Source of the DNA: Pyrobaculum ferrireducens
Lineage (GTDB): Archaea; Thermoproteota; Thermoprotei; Thermoproteales; Thermoproteaceae
DNA length: 64,000 bases
Reading direction: 5' to 3'
Assembly (NCBI RefSeq): GCF_000234805.1
Contig: NC_016645.1
Coordinates: 1,898,391 to 1,962,390 of the forward strand
The notes below the pieces were generated by a model, which was given only the letters and a program-made list of their open reading frames with translations, was not told where the DNA came from and made no database searches. The position numbers and the translations under genes are program-made. How positions within the stretch are numbered: position 1 is the first letter of the stretch; each line of letters opens with the position of its first letter. This document shows positions 1 through 9,474 of this stretch, in pieces.

Positions 1-122
1 AGCTTCTGGAAAGGTCTGCCATATCTATCAAAAAGCACAGACCAGACACGATTGGTAGGTTAAATACATTAAGCAGTTTACGTCTACTACACGTATACTT
101 ATATCTCTTCTTCTTTCTAGCA

Positions 123-1583
123 GTGGTGGATAGCTGGCTAGCGGCAACTCCGGCTGTTGTGTCCTCACTTGCCAGCTGGTTTGTATACAGACACTACGCT
201 GTGCTAGCTTGGATTATCCTGTCAGCCCTTTTGCTAATCCTCTCAGGTAACGGCGCTGTCTTACTCCTAAATACTACATTGATAACGTTGGTAATCTTTA
301 GGGCTATCTACGATAGATATAGAATTGCAACAATGATTTTATTTACAATAGTTACTTTTATAAAAATACTAATTCTTATAGAATACTACTTGAATGAAAT
401 ATTAATCTATATATATTACTTAGTTGATGAAGTATTTACAGGATACTCAATTGCATTAATGTACCTATACAACTTCAAGCCAAGCCAGCTCGGCAAATCC
501 CTATGGTTGCTATTACCGGCGTCTGCCTTAGTCTCTACGTCCACGCTACCGCTTTCGGTCTTAGCTGGGAGCACGGCGGCTTTAGCCGACGTGTCGCCTA
601 TGTTAGTGATAGCTCTGGCGGCTTTCAACGTTTACTACCTCACATCTCTAGGCGAATTCCTAAGCATTTTGCCTGCGTTAATGCTTCTACTATCTTATGT
701 ACTCACTTATAAGAGGGTTCTCTACCTCTCCACACAGCCACCTCTGGGCTGGCTATATTCTTGGCTAGGCGGGCGGTATAAGGTGGTCCGCCTCCTAGGG
801 ATAGGCGGATTTAGCTATGTACTAATGGTGAGGCAGAAGGGGAGTGTCTACGCCGCGAAGATACTACGTTATCTTGACGACTACGGGGCGCCGTTGGCTG
901 GAGACGAGAATATCTTACGCCATTTTGGACAGGAGATGAACCGATACCTCGAAATAAGGTCGAATTACGTAGTAAAGGCTTTTGAGGTATACCTACCAGC
1001 GGTGGGGTACAACGACATGCGCCAATATATGAAAAACCCGCCCTACATATTGCTAGAGTATATGGAGGGGGGGACGTTGAGAGATCTGCTGAGGGCTCGG
1101 AAGAGGCTACCGCCGGGCCAGGTGGCGGAGTTGTTTAAACAGCTGGCCCAGGGGCTGTACGAAATTCACAAACACAACATCGTCCACCTGGACATAAAGC
1201 CTGAGAATATAATGTTCACAAGAGACAGGAAGACGGCGAAAATAGGCGACATGGGAATAGCCAAGGTAGTAACTGGCGGCTATGTGCATAGTAGCTTCAT
1301 GTCGCCTGCATACGCAGCGCCTGAGGTTAAGAAAGGCACCGCGTCGTTCGCCTCTGATATATACTCGCTGGGGTGCGTCCTCTACGAGGCGTTGACTGGC
1401 ATAAACCCCAACGTGTTTGTTGAAAATGGCTACCAGATACCGCCCCCAAGTACTTATGCCGCTGACGTACCTGCATGGATGGACGATCTTATCCTGAGAA
1501 TGCTGAGCATAGATCCGTCGAAGAGGCCGAGCGTCGCCGAGTTAGTTAATTTTATATCAGGCATTTTAGAGGGTCGACGATGA
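123..1583 (+). CDS. Membrane-anchored Ser/Thr protein kinase
   Basis: Predicted eukaryotic-type protein kinase, with the kinase domain probably on the cytoplasmic side of the membrane. Residues 1-215 are very hydrophobic (about six or more membrane segments). The kinase domain follows: glycine loop GIGGFSYV from about residue 226, the ATP-binding Lys in AAKIL near 245, catalytic-loop HLDIKPEN with Asp357, the DFG motif changed to DMG at 376, and an APE motif near 399. All key residues are present. The start is GTG; an AT-rich TATA-like stretch about 25 bp upstream suggests a leaderless transcript. The next gene, an FHA protein, overlaps the stop codon, so kinase and phosphothreonine reader are probably made together. 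The substrate is unknown. Confidence 0.92.
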   Translation: MVDSWLAATPAVVSSLASWFVYRHYAVLAWIILSALLLILSGNGAVLLLNTTLITLVIFRAIYDRYRIATMILFTIVTFIKILILIEYYLNEILIYIYYLVDEVFTGYSIALMYLYNFKPSQLGKSLWLLLPASALVSTSTLPLSVLAGSTAALADVSPMLVIALAAFNVYYLTSLGEFLSILPALMLLLSYVLTYKRVLYLSTQPPLGWLYSWLGGRYKVVRLLGIGGFSYVLMVRQKGSVYAAKILRYLDDYGAPLAGDENILRHFGQEMNRYLEIRSNYVVKAFEVYLPAVGYNDMRQYMKNPPYILLEYMEGGTLRDLLRARKRLPPGQVAELFKQLAQGLYEIHKHNIVHLDIKPENIMFTRDRKTAKIGDMGIAKVVTGGYVHSSFMSPAYAAPEVKKGTASFASDIYSLGCVLYEALTGINPNVFVENGYQIPPPSTYAADVPAWMDDLILRMLSIDPSKRPSVAELVNFISGILEGRR

Positions 1584-2035
1584 CGTGGAGATGCCCCGTC
1601 TGCGGCACCGAGAACCGAGACGACGAGTTGATGTGTAGGGTGTGCGGCGCGTATAAGCCCGAGGCAACGACTAGAAAAATAAGTCAAGTGGTGAAAGAAG
1701 CGGTCTCCGCTGTGGTTGCCGTAGAGATCTTGGAGAGCCCCATCGAGACGCTTGTGGGTAGGAGGTTCGAGTTTAAGGCTGGTTCTCCAGGTGCTGTCGT
1801 TACTGTGGGGAGGGCTGTGGAGAACAACGTCGTGGTGCCCGACCCAGCGGTGTCGCGGAGGCATCTGAGGCTTATAGTAACTTCTAATGGGATAGTTGTA
1901 GAGGATCTGGGTAGTAGCAACGGCACGTACCTAATAGAGGGGGAAAAGGAGCGCCAGATTAAGGTTGAGAACGTCGGCGGAGGGGCTCTGGTTAGGATAG
2001 GGAACACAAAGCTCAAGGTTTCTCTTTCACGGTAA
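1580..2035 (+). CDS. Zinc-ribbon plus FHA domain protein
   Basis: Small adaptor expected to bind phosphothreonine. An N-terminal zinc ribbon has Cys5, Cys8, Cys19 and Cys22. A linker follows, then an FHA domain from about residue 65 to the end with the usual landmarks GRAVENN, SRRH and GSSNGTYL (the Ser-Arg and Asn that contact phosphothreonine are present). The ATG overlaps the stop codon of the kinase gene (ATGA), which implies translational coupling. The natural inference is that it recognises the autophosphorylated kinase or its substrates. No enzyme domain is seen. Confidence 0.93.
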   Translation: MTWRCPVCGTENRDDELMCRVCGAYKPEATTRKISQVVKEAVSAVVAVEILESPIETLVGRRFEFKAGSPGAVVTVGRAVENNVVVPDPAVSRRHLRLIVTSNGIVVEDLGSSNGTYLIEGEKERQIKVENVGGGALVRIGNTKLKVSLSR

Positions 2036-2068
2036 AAGCTTATTAACCCATAATTAGCGCGCTCTTGT

Positions 2069-2695
2069 ATGTCGGAGGAAATGCAGTATGAGTATTTAGT
2101 CCCGCTTGAGAAGTATCTAAGCGCCGGCGTGAGGCTGGGCACGCGGCTGTCTAACAAGTACCTAGAAGATAGAGGCTTCATATTCGCGGTGAGGCCCGAC
2201 GGGTTGAGAATATTTGACATTAAGAAAATAGACGAGCGGTTAAAAATAGCGGCCAAGTTAATTGCCAGGTATCTGCCAGACAGAATCTTAGCCCACACCA
2301 CGAGGCCCTACGGCTTTAAGCCGGTGCAGATGTTTTGTAAATTTGTTGGTTGCAGAGCGCTTACTGGTAGATTCATACCGGGTACATTGACAAACCCAAA
2401 CCTACCTCACTACCAAGAAGTTGACCTACTCTTCGTGGTTGATCCTAAGCTTGACGCGCAGGCGGTTAGCGAGGCCGCCAAGATGGGAATCCCGGTGATT
2501 GCCCTCGTAGACACCGACACCCCACACCAGTACATCGACTTTATGATACCGTGTAATAACAAGGGTAGGAAAAGCCTCGCCTTGATATTCTGGGTACTTG
2601 CTAGGCAGGTGCTGAGGGAGAGGGGCGAGTTGAAACCCGACCAAGACCTCCCGGTGCCGCCCGAGGAGTTCGAGACGCGGCTCGTACAGACGTAA
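2069..2695 (+). CDS. rps2: 30S ribosomal protein S2
   Basis: Small-subunit ribosomal protein S2 of the archaeal/eukaryotic SA type. The full 208-residue length is normal for archaea. Signature stretches are the N-terminal AGVRLGTR region, the central [12 protein letters not shown] segment and the [11 protein letters not shown] segment. A TATA-like stretch (cttattaa) lies about 28 bp before the ATG, so the gene is probably transcribed without a leader. The MEMO gene begins at its stop codon (TAATG), giving an S2-MEMO pair on one transcript. Confidence 0.97.
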   Translation: MSEEMQYEYLVPLEKYLSAGVRLGTRLSNKYLEDRGFIFAVRPDGLRIFDIKKIDERLKIAAKLIARYLPDRILAHTTRPYGFKPVQMFCKFVGCRALTGRFIPGTLTNPNLPHYQEVDLLFVVDPKLDAQAVSEAAKMGIPVIALVDTDTPHQYIDFMIPCNNKGRKSLALIFWVLARQVLRERGELKPDQDLPVPPEEFETRLVQT

Positions 2696-3540
2696 TGCGG
2701 GTCAGAAAGCCGGCGGTCGCCGGCTATTTCTACGAGTCGGAACGCGAGGAGTTGTTGCAACAAATAGACTGGGCAGTGAAGCACGAACTAGGGCCGAAGG
2801 CTCTCCAAATGCCTAAGCTCGGCGCCGAGGCCCTGGGGGGCGTGGCCCCCCACGCTGGCTATATGTACTCGGGGCCCGTGGCCGCTTGGCTATATTCCTA
2901 CCTAGCCGGCTTCGGGAAGCCGGACGCCTTCGTCGTTGTGGGCCCCAATCACTACGGAATAGGCGCCCCCGTGGCGATTATGAAGTCAGGTGTCTGGGAG
3001 ACCCCCCTGGGGCGGCTTGAAATAGACGAGGAGCTAGCCGGGCTTATCGCCTCGCATTACAAAGAGCTGGAGGACGACTTCTATGCCTTTGCCAAGGAGC
3101 ACTCGTTAGAGGTGCAGATGCCCTTCATACAGTACTACTTCGGCGACGTTAAAATAGTCCCGATCACCATTTGGAGACAGACGCTTTCCACATCAAGAGA
3201 GCTGGGGGTTGCAATAGCCAGAGCGTTGAGAGAGTACGGCAGAAGGGTATATGTAATCGCCAGTAGCGATTTCAACCACTACGAGCCCCACGACGTGACT
3301 ACGCGGAAAGACGAGATGGCTATTAGCAAGATTTTGAAACTCGACGAGGCGAGTCTATTCGAAGTCGCGTCTAAGTTCGACATCTCGATATGCGGCCTGG
3401 GGCCTATAGGCGTCCTTATCGTAGTAGCCAAGGAGCTCGGCTATCTAAACGCCACTTTGCTGAAACACGCCACTTCGGGAGACACCAGCGGCTATAGAGA
3501 GGAAACTGTTGGATACGCCAGCATTCTATTCTACCGCTAG
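2695..3540 (+). CDS. MEMO1/AmmeMemoRadiSam B family protein
   Basis: Member of the MEMO family (COG1355), related in fold to extradiol dioxygenases; its activity in archaea is not established. Visible family residues are [17 protein letters not shown] near the start, VVVGPNHYG, the HSLEVQMPF motif, and [11 protein letters not shown]. These His/Asp/Cys positions line the presumed active site. In other genomes MEMO, AMMECR1 and a radical-SAM protein are often linked or fused. Here an AMMECR1 protein is encoded 25 kb away (27684-28280) and no radical-SAM partner is seen in the window. The start overlaps the S2 stop by one base; the 3' end overlaps the convergent pyruvate kinase gene by four bases. 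Confidence 0.93.
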   Translation: MRVRKPAVAGYFYESEREELLQQIDWAVKHELGPKALQMPKLGAEALGGVAPHAGYMYSGPVAAWLYSYLAGFGKPDAFVVVGPNHYGIGAPVAIMKSGVWETPLGRLEIDEELAGLIASHYKELEDDFYAFAKEHSLEVQMPFIQYYFGDVKIVPITIWRQTLSTSRELGVAIARALREYGRRVYVIASSDFNHYEPHDVTTRKDEMAISKILKLDEASLFEVASKFDISICGLGPIGVLIVVAKELGYLNATLLKHATSGDTSGYREETVGYASILFYR

Positions 3541-4886
3541 GGGAGCCTTATCTTCACCATATGAGTCCCCCCTCTAATTCCATAAGTGGCTACGAAGGGA
3601 GCTGAGCCCCTCAGCGAGATAAGTCTCTCAAGCCCCTCCTCATAACTCTCGACAGGTACGTGTAGCGGCTCCAAGGCCCATACTATAGAGAGGGCGCGGG
3701 CAACTCTAACATTCGGCGTCCCCACGTAGACTGTGCCGAGAGGTCTAAACTTCGCTATTCTCTTCGCCAATGTGCCGCTCCTGCTGAAAACAAGTATATT
3801 GGCCCCAAGATCTCCGGCGAGCTCCACAAGGCCCTTGGCGAAACGATCCCTAGCGTCCTGTGGCTGGGCAAACTCTGTGATTTGGTACTCCACTGTCGAT
3901 AGTATTTTTGAGAGCCAGCCGGCGGCTGCCAGGGGGTATCTGCCGCTTGCAGTCTCGTTGGTAAGCCAGAGGCTATCTACGCCCATAGACGCCGTGGTGA
4001 ACACGTCGTTAACCTCAGCCCTCGTGGGAACCGGTGAATACTGCACAGAGTCTAGAAGTTGGGTAGCCACGGCAACCGGCTTGCCATGTCTAAGCGAGGT
4101 GTGTACTACCCTCCTCTGTATTGTGGGTAAGGCGTCGAGTCCATAATGCAGACCTAAATCCCCTCTAGCCACCACTACGTAATCGCTACACTCCGCGAGC
4201 TCCCCCAACTTTTCAACTGCCCCCCTAGTCTCTATCTTCACAACCAAGTGGCTGTCGAACTCAAGCTCCCTGAGGAGGGATTTTAGACGTTGCACATCTC
4301 CACAGCTCCTCACAAGGCTAGCAGAGACATAGTCGATCTCCTCTCTAACTACGGAGATTCCCTTCAATACCTCCACATCCTCCTCCGCGGGGGTGGGTAT
4401 GTCGTAATCCTTCCCCTCAACCACCACGGCCTTCCCACTAGTCACAACCCCGCTTGACTCCGCCACAGAGATCACAACGTCCTGACCCGCCTCAACAACC
4501 CTAAGCCTTAGCTTGCCATCTAGCATCAAGATGGCGTCGCCAGGCTCGACTATCTGGAAAAATGTCTTGACCGCCACGGGGACGTAGGAGCCGTCCGACT
4601 TTGAGCTAAGTCTGAAAACTACCCTATCCCCCTCTTTTATGTTAATAGGCTCTGTGTTTCCCACCCTCACGCTTGGGCCTTTGAGATCCACAATGATAGC
4701 AAGCGGTCGGTTGCGGCTCCTCTCGTAGGTCCTCACTGCGTTTATCCTTGTCTTAACCTCGTCGAGAGTGGCGTGGGCGAGGTTAATCCTGACGCCGTCT
4801 ACTAAGTCAAGGAGCTTCTCAAACTCGTCAGGCGGTAGCGAGTCGGTGGAGGGGCCTAACGTGGCGACTCTCTTGGTAAGAGTCAC
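3537..4886 (-). CDS. pyk: Pyruvate kinase
   Basis: Glycolytic enzyme converting phosphoenolpyruvate and ADP to pyruvate and ATP. The N-terminal VATLGPST motif, [12 protein letters not shown], the active-site [12 protein letters not shown] and VVARGDLGL, and VATQLLDS followed by [10 protein letters not shown] mark the barrel domain. The C-terminal domain ([18 protein letters not shown] onward) is short. At 449 residues it is a little shorter than most family members. The gene follows aCPSF1 with a four-base overlap (ATGA), so the two are one operon, an unexpected pairing of RNA processing with central metabolism. Confidence 0.95.
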   Translation of the reverse strand: MTLTKRVATLGPSTDSLPPDEFEKLLDLVDGVRINLAHATLDEVKTRINAVRTYERSRNRPLAIIVDLKGPSVRVGNTEPINIKEGDRVVFRLSSKSDGSYVPVAVKTFFQIVEPGDAILMLDGKLRLRVVEAGQDVVISVAESSGVVTSGKAVVVEGKDYDIPTPAEEDVEVLKGISVVREEIDYVSASLVRSCGDVQRLKSLLRELEFDSHLVVKIETRGAVEKLGELAECSDYVVVARGDLGLHYGLDALPTIQRRVVHTSLRHGKPVAVATQLLDSVQYSPVPTRAEVNDVFTTASMGVDSLWLTNETASGRYPLAAAGWLSKILSTVEYQITEFAQPQDARDRFAKGLVELAGDLGANILVFSRSGTLAKRIAKFRPLGTVYVGTPNVRVARALSIVWALEPLHVPVESYEEGLERLISLRGSAPFVATYGIRGGTHMVKIRLP

Positions 4887-6796
4887 AACGCCCTGATCCT
4901 CTCCCCCACCTTCGGTATAACAGTGGTGATTTTGTACTTCAACTCTATAGATGTGGCCAAGCTGATTATCTTAGAAGGCTCCCCATGTATAAGCACAATC
5001 TTCTTAGGCTTAGGCTCCATATGCTCGACGTATTTCATAAGCTCCCTCCTATCGCTGTGCCCCGAGAACCCAGGTATAGAAGCCACCTCCATCCTCATGT
5101 CAATTTTAGACTCGCCCCCCACCAAGCTCCTAATAACAAACTCCCTCTCCCCGTTTAGAATCCTCCGGCCCAGGGTGCCCTCCGCTTGGTACGAGACGAA
5201 GATCAGCTTATTCCTCTCGTCGTAGGCTAGCTGGGCGAAGTAGTCCAGCACAGGCCCGCCGTTTAACATGCCGTGCGGCGCTATTATAACCGCAGGCTCC
5301 TCGCTCTGCGCGATCTTAGCCACTTGGTTTATCCTATCCTCGACGCGCTTAGCGCGGTCGACGATGACGACACTCCCCGAGGTTGTGAAGGGGTTCACGC
5401 CGCCGTATATCTCCTCGGCAACCTCGGGGTTGAGGTAGTGCGGATACATGAGGTATGCGTTCAGCGTCTCCACAATCATGCCGTCTACGTAGATGGGTAC
5501 GCGGGGCACAAGCCCGCCCTCTATCATCTTGTTCAGGATGTATAGAATCTCCTGCCCCCTGCCGGTGCTGAAGGCGGGTATCAACACCTTGCCGCCCTTA
5601 GAGACTGTGTCGGAGACGTGTTTAGCTAAGGCATTTTCCGCCTCCAGCCGCGGGGGCTGCACGTCGTCCTTCCCCCCGTAGGTAGACTCCATTATGAGCA
5701 TCTCCACTCGCTTAAACTTATTCACCGCCCGGTTCAACAGCCTAGTCTTCCCGTACTTGAAATCCCCCGTGTAGAGGATGTTATACCTGCCGTTGCCTAT
5801 GTGTAGGTGGGCCATAGCCGAGCCTATTTCATGACCAGCGTCGTAGAAAGTCAGCTTAATGTCGGGAGCTATGTCAGTCACCTCTTCGTAGTCAAGCGTA
5901 ATGGTGTGGTATATCACAGCCTCTATGTCTGCCATGGAGAAGCTGGGCTGGAGGCCCTCCCGCTCCTTGAGCTCCACGTAGTCGCTGAGAAGTATAAAGG
6001 CCTGGTACTTAGTTGGGTCGGTCATGTAGACAGGCCCCCTGTAGCCGTATTTGAACAACAGCGGGAGGCACCCCACGTGGTCCATATGGGCGTGGGTGAG
6101 AACAACAGCGTCGAGCTTGTCGATATCCACCAAGTCGAGAAGCGGGAAGTCCTCGTCGTACTGCCCCGGCTTGAGGCCGCAGTCGAGAAGGACGTTGCTC
6201 TCCGTAGTGCTCACCAGAATGGCGCTCCTCCCCACCTCCATCGCTGCGCCGAGAAAAGTCACTGTTATGGGCCCCTCCTTCACCACAGGCTCCTGGTGGA
6301 TATACCTGGCGAGGTAGTCCATGAGCTCTGCCCTCTGCGCATACGCCTTGTGAAAAATCTGCCTCACACCCACGATTTCATGAGTGGGCAACTTCACCCT
6401 GTCCCTAGGCACCCCGCTCTCAATCACAGCCCTCCAGCCAGTCCTCAGAAAAATCTCACGCGCCGCGGCCTTGATATCCCTCTCACGCAGAGGACGCGCG
6501 AGGTAAATATAGACATCGCCGTTACTTTCAAAAACCACATCTTCAACGTCTTCGAGAATCTCTCTAATTACCTTAGCCGCGCTTTTCTCAGACATCCTGC
6601 TACTCGCATCGGCTCTGAGAACTACGCGCTTCTTCAACGTCTTCGCCACCTCGCCGATCATGTCTAGCACATTTTCAGCAGGCTTCTTGACATATATACA
6701 GAGGTTAGGTCCTTCAAAAGCTACCCTAACCACATCAACACCCGACAGAATAGCCTTTACCTTGTTTTCCAATTCCAAAAAAGACACAAGCGGCAT
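4883..6796 (-). CDS. aCPSF1 beta-CASP ribonuclease with KH domains
   Basis: Archaeal homologue of the CPSF73 endonuclease, known in other archaea as a ribonuclease that cuts U-rich 3' ends and acts in transcription termination. Order seen: two KH-like RNA-binding segments in the first 180 residues, a metallo-beta-lactamase core with the zinc motif THAHMDH, then the beta-CASP region and the C-terminal SGHSDR and LIHGEPSK motifs that complete the metal site. I chose ATG 6796 because a TATA-like TTTATATATG lies just upstream; the open frame runs back to 6817. The product is about 637 residues, normal for the family. It is divergent from cysS and cotranscribed with pyk. Confidence 0.95.
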   Translation of the reverse strand: MPLVSFLELENKVKAILSGVDVVRVAFEGPNLCIYVKKPAENVLDMIGEVAKTLKKRVVLRADASSRMSEKSAAKVIREILEDVEDVVFESNGDVYIYLARPLRERDIKAAAREIFLRTGWRAVIESGVPRDRVKLPTHEIVGVRQIFHKAYAQRAELMDYLARYIHQEPVVKEGPITVTFLGAAMEVGRSAILVSTTESNVLLDCGLKPGQYDEDFPLLDLVDIDKLDAVVLTHAHMDHVGCLPLLFKYGYRGPVYMTDPTKYQAFILLSDYVELKEREGLQPSFSMADIEAVIYHTITLDYEEVTDIAPDIKLTFYDAGHEIGSAMAHLHIGNGRYNILYTGDFKYGKTRLLNRAVNKFKRVEMLIMESTYGGKDDVQPPRLEAENALAKHVSDTVSKGGKVLIPAFSTGRGQEILYILNKMIEGGLVPRVPIYVDGMIVETLNAYLMYPHYLNPEVAEEIYGGVNPFTTSGSVVIVDRAKRVEDRINQVAKIAQSEEPAVIIAPHGMLNGGPVLDYFAQLAYDERNKLIFVSYQAEGTLGRRILNGEREFVIRSLVGGESKIDMRMEVASIPGFSGHSDRRELMKYVEHMEPKPKKIVLIHGEPSKIISLATSIELKYKITTVIPKVGERIRAL

Positions 6797-6908
6797 CACT
6801 ACCACATATATAAACATTACCCAGAGAGCTGAGCCGCAGATCGGGCGCCGAAGTACACGCGGCCCTGGGCTAGGCAGAATAGATATTTAACAGATTATTC
6901 CAGAAGAT

Positions 6909-8330
6909 GTGCGGATCTACAACACGGCGACAAGGGAGGTGGAGGAATTCACGACGTATGTCCCTCGCCTAGTCCGCGGCTATGTCTGTGGAATTACGCC
7001 CTACGATCACGTCCACGTGGGGCATGGGCGGGTATACGTCTTCTTTGACATGTTTAGGCGGTATCTCGAAAATCTTGGCTACGAAGTGAGGCTCGTGATA
7101 AACTTCACCGACGTGGACGACAAAATTATAAACAGGGCACGGGAAGAATTTGGACAAGAGGCATACCGGCGGTGGAAAGAGGTGCCGGAGAGGTACATAG
7201 CCGAGTTTTTCGAAATGTCAAAAAGGCTGTACATAAAGCCGGCGTCTGCCTACCCCAGAGTCACAGAACACGTGGGGGATATGGTGGCGTGGATCTCCGC
7301 CCTCGTGGAGAAGGGCTATGCATACGTGGCGCCCGACGGCTCTGTATATTTCGAGGTGGGGAAAGTGCCTAACTACGGCGTCCTCTCCAGACAGAAGATC
7401 GAGGAGTTAATCGCAGGGGCCAGGGTGGAGCCCGAGCCGGGCAAGAGAAACCCCCTTGACTTCGCCTTGTGGAAAAGCTGGAGCCACGGCGAGCCTTGGT
7501 GGGATTCGCCGTGGTGCCCCGGCAGGCCTGGCTGGCATCTGGAGTGCGTCGTGATGTCCACAAAGCACCTCGGCGTGCCCTTCGACTTCCACGGCGGAGG
7601 CGCCGACCTCATATTCCCCCACCATGAGAACGAAATAGCAATAGCCAAGGCCTACTTCGGCGTTGACAACTTCGCCCGGTACTGGATCCACGTGGGGTAC
7701 CTCACCGTCAGGGGGGAAAAGATGTCGAAGTCTCTGGGCAACGTAATTACGCTGAAGGAGGTGCTGTCTAGATACAGCGGCGAGGCCTTGAGGCTGGCCT
7801 ACGCCATGAGCCACTACCGCAAGCCAATGGAATTCTCCTTTGAGCTCTTAGATCAAGCGGAGGACATGGTGAAGACCCTTTACACCGCCTACGACGAGCT
7901 GAGCCAAGCCGTGGCAGACGCAGGCGAGGAGGACAGGGAGAAGCTGGACTACGGGAGGTACGTGGAGGCGTTCTACGCCGCACTGGAGGACGACTTCTCG
8001 ACCCCCCAGGCGGTGCAACAGCTATATGGGCTGGCCCGTTACATAATCTCCACCGTCCTGCACAGGGTGGACAAGGTTTCGCGCCAGACGGCGCTTGACC
8101 TCCTCACGCAGTACGTCAAAATGGCCGACGTGCTCGGCGTGCTGGAGAGGAGGGAGGTTCCTAAGGAGGTGGACGAGGTGGTGAAGGCGGTGGTGGAGGC
8201 GAGGACAAGGCTGAGACAAGAGAAGCAGTACCAGCTCGCGGACTATTTGAGAGAGAGGCTTGCCGGGATCGGGGTGGAGCTACACGACTTCGGCCAGAGG
8301 ACTTACTACACCTACAGAAGAAGGCTATAG
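6909..8330 (+). CDS. cysS: Cysteinyl-tRNA synthetase
   Basis: Class I synthetase charging tRNA-Cys. Residues seen are the zinc Cys at 28 (GYVCG), the HIGH-type HVHVGHGR, the INFTDVDDK segment, the further zinc ligands in WHLECV and FPHHENE, and the KMSKSLGN loop. The 473-residue length is typical. The start is GTG at 6909; a TATA-like gatatttaac lies about 25 bp upstream. The 3' end overlaps the convergent PaREP1 gene by six bases. Confidence 0.97.
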   Translation: MRIYNTATREVEEFTTYVPRLVRGYVCGITPYDHVHVGHGRVYVFFDMFRRYLENLGYEVRLVINFTDVDDKIINRAREEFGQEAYRRWKEVPERYIAEFFEMSKRLYIKPASAYPRVTEHVGDMVAWISALVEKGYAYVAPDGSVYFEVGKVPNYGVLSRQKIEELIAGARVEPEPGKRNPLDFALWKSWSHGEPWWDSPWCPGRPGWHLECVVMSTKHLGVPFDFHGGGADLIFPHHENEIAIAKAYFGVDNFARYWIHVGYLTVRGEKMSKSLGNVITLKEVLSRYSGEALRLAYAMSHYRKPMEFSFELLDQAEDMVKTLYTAYDELSQAVADAGEEDREKLDYGRYVEAFYAALEDDFSTPQAVQQLYGLARYIISTVLHRVDKVSRQTALDLLTQYVKMADVLGVLERREVPKEVDEVVKAVVEARTRLRQEKQYQLADYLRERLAGIGVELHDFGQRTYYTYRRRL

Positions 8331-8819
8331 CCTCCTCCTCAACTCCTCGACGAATTTTCTAATCCGCTCGACGACCTCCCTCACGTCCTCCTCCACCTGC
8401 TCGAGGCTGGAGTACTTGCTCAAAACGCCGCTTTCATCCAGCCCGTTGTACTGAACCTCGTGGAGGCTGAGCGCCAGGGCCGTTAGCAGAACCACCTCGT
8501 CGCCGTAGGCCCTCCTCAACACACGGGCCGCCTCCCACATCCTCCCCGTGGGCATCAGGGCTATTACCCAATCTGCCAGCTCCACCTCAGCGCCCTCGCG
8601 CGTAGCTACTCTCCCCCTGTATTTCGCAGTCATTAAATCTCTCGCCAGCGCGGCCGCCGCGGCGAGGGCGGCCTTCCAAGCCTGGAAGGCCTTCCCAGCC
8701 GCGTTTCTATGCAACCCCTCGTCGAGAAAACGCAGAGCCAAATCAGCCTCCGCCAGCGCCTCTAAGAGCCTAATCTCCACATAGCGCCTCAAGTCCCGCC
8801 AGGGATGAACTATCTGCAC
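8325..8819 (-). CDS. PaREP1 family protein (HEPN-like)
   Basis: Belongs to the PaREP1 family, a paralogous group first named in Pyrobaculum aerophilum. Family residues seen: the long helical N-terminal half with GKAFQAWKAALAA, and the C-terminal SLHEVQYNGLD motif. The helical pattern resembles HEPN proteins. No catalytic motif is certain, so a nuclease or nucleotidyltransferase-partner role is only a possibility. The GTG at 8819 lies about 25 bp after a TATA-like gcttattaaagc, so the mRNA is probably leaderless. Confidence 0.8.
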   Translation of the reverse strand: MQIVHPWRDLRRYVEIRLLEALAEADLALRFLDEGLHRNAAGKAFQAWKAALAAAAALARDLMTAKYRGRVATREGAEVELADWVIALMPTGRMWEAARVLRRAYGDEVVLLTALALSLHEVQYNGLDESGVLSKYSSLEQVEEDVREVVERIRKFVEELRRRL

Positions 8820-8922
8820 AGAGGACGTCTGCCAAGCGCTTTAATAAGCTTAATGCCCCCTCACGCCCACATGTAGACGTTTATCCGAGACTTGAGAGAT
8901 CTGGCCTGCCTATAACCATTTG

Positions 8923-9048
8923 TTAGACTATACGCCGTAATACAGCTCTGCGGGTCTGAACGGCATTGTATGGCGGCGGTTTAGGCGCGTGCTGGGGGCT
9001 GGCTAACGCTGTGAGGCTATCCACGTCCTCACTATCGTCAAGTATCAA
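8923..9048 (-). CDS. Possible small ORF, 41 residues
   Basis: A 41-residue open frame (TTG start) just downstream of the aspartyl-protease-like gene on the same strand. It begins MILDDSEDVD and ends with the basic tail RRAVLRRIV. The acidic-to-basic layout looks like protein sequence, but there is no recognisable family. It may be a real small partner, the tail of a decayed gene, or chance. The rest of 8820-9055 holds the PaREP1 promoter and nothing else I can name. Confidence 0.25.
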   Translation of the reverse strand: MILDDSEDVDSLTALASPQHAPKPPPYNAVQTRRAVLRRIV

Positions 9049-9055
9049 AGTTGCC

Positions 9056-9454
9056 CTACCTCACTGTCTCCACACGTATCGAACCTCTGTAGATCCCCAT
9101 TAGTAACGCCTCCACCGGTTTGAGCCTCTTCTCCGCGGGGTCTGGCGCCAGGCCCAGCTGTTCCATAGTTACGGAGCCCAGTAGGTATATATCACGGTCG
9201 CCGAAGACCGCGGGAGTTGCAGAGGCTCTGAAGCCCTCGACATCTATCCCCACCTCGCCCACGCGCCTCTCCACAACTCTGCCGTCCGCCAGCCTCAGCC
9301 TAGCCACCCTCACCGCAGAGACCCCAAGACTCTCCAGCAACTCCGCTGGCATCACCGTATAGGTCGCTCCTGTGCCTACTAACAGGTCAACCTCCACTGC
9401 TTTTGCAGGGTTGTGGATATTCCACACCCGAGCCCTTACAGTAAACGTGCCCAC
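9056..9454 (-). CDS. Retroviral-type aspartyl-protease-like protein lacking the catalytic Asp
   Basis: Resembles the small single-domain clan AA aspartyl-protease-like proteins of Pyrobaculum and Sulfolobales. The hallmark motif, normally DTGATYT, reads LVGTGATYTVMP here (codon GGC where GAC would give Asp), so the catalytic residue is missing. The rest of the fold looks intact, including RLADGRVVERRVGEV and LLGSVTMEQLGLAPDP. The GTG start at 9454 lies about 25 bp after a TATA box (aatataa) that overlaps the stop codon of the upstream ATPase gene. Two broken relatives lie nearby (10614-10889 and 13698-13987). It may be an inactive binding version or a recent loss. Confidence 0.72.
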   Translation of the reverse strand: MGTFTVRARVWNIHNPAKAVEVDLLVGTGATYTVMPAELLESLGVSAVRVARLRLADGRVVERRVGEVGIDVEGFRASATPAVFGDRDIYLLGSVTMEQLGLAPDPAEKRLKPVEALLMGIYRGSIRVETVR

Positions 9455-9474
9455 GACACCGCCATCCGCCAGAT

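Noticed and set aside
5807-6667. 286-codon plus-strand frame inside aCPSF1
   Set aside because: It is a shadow of the conserved aCPSF1 frame and matches no family.
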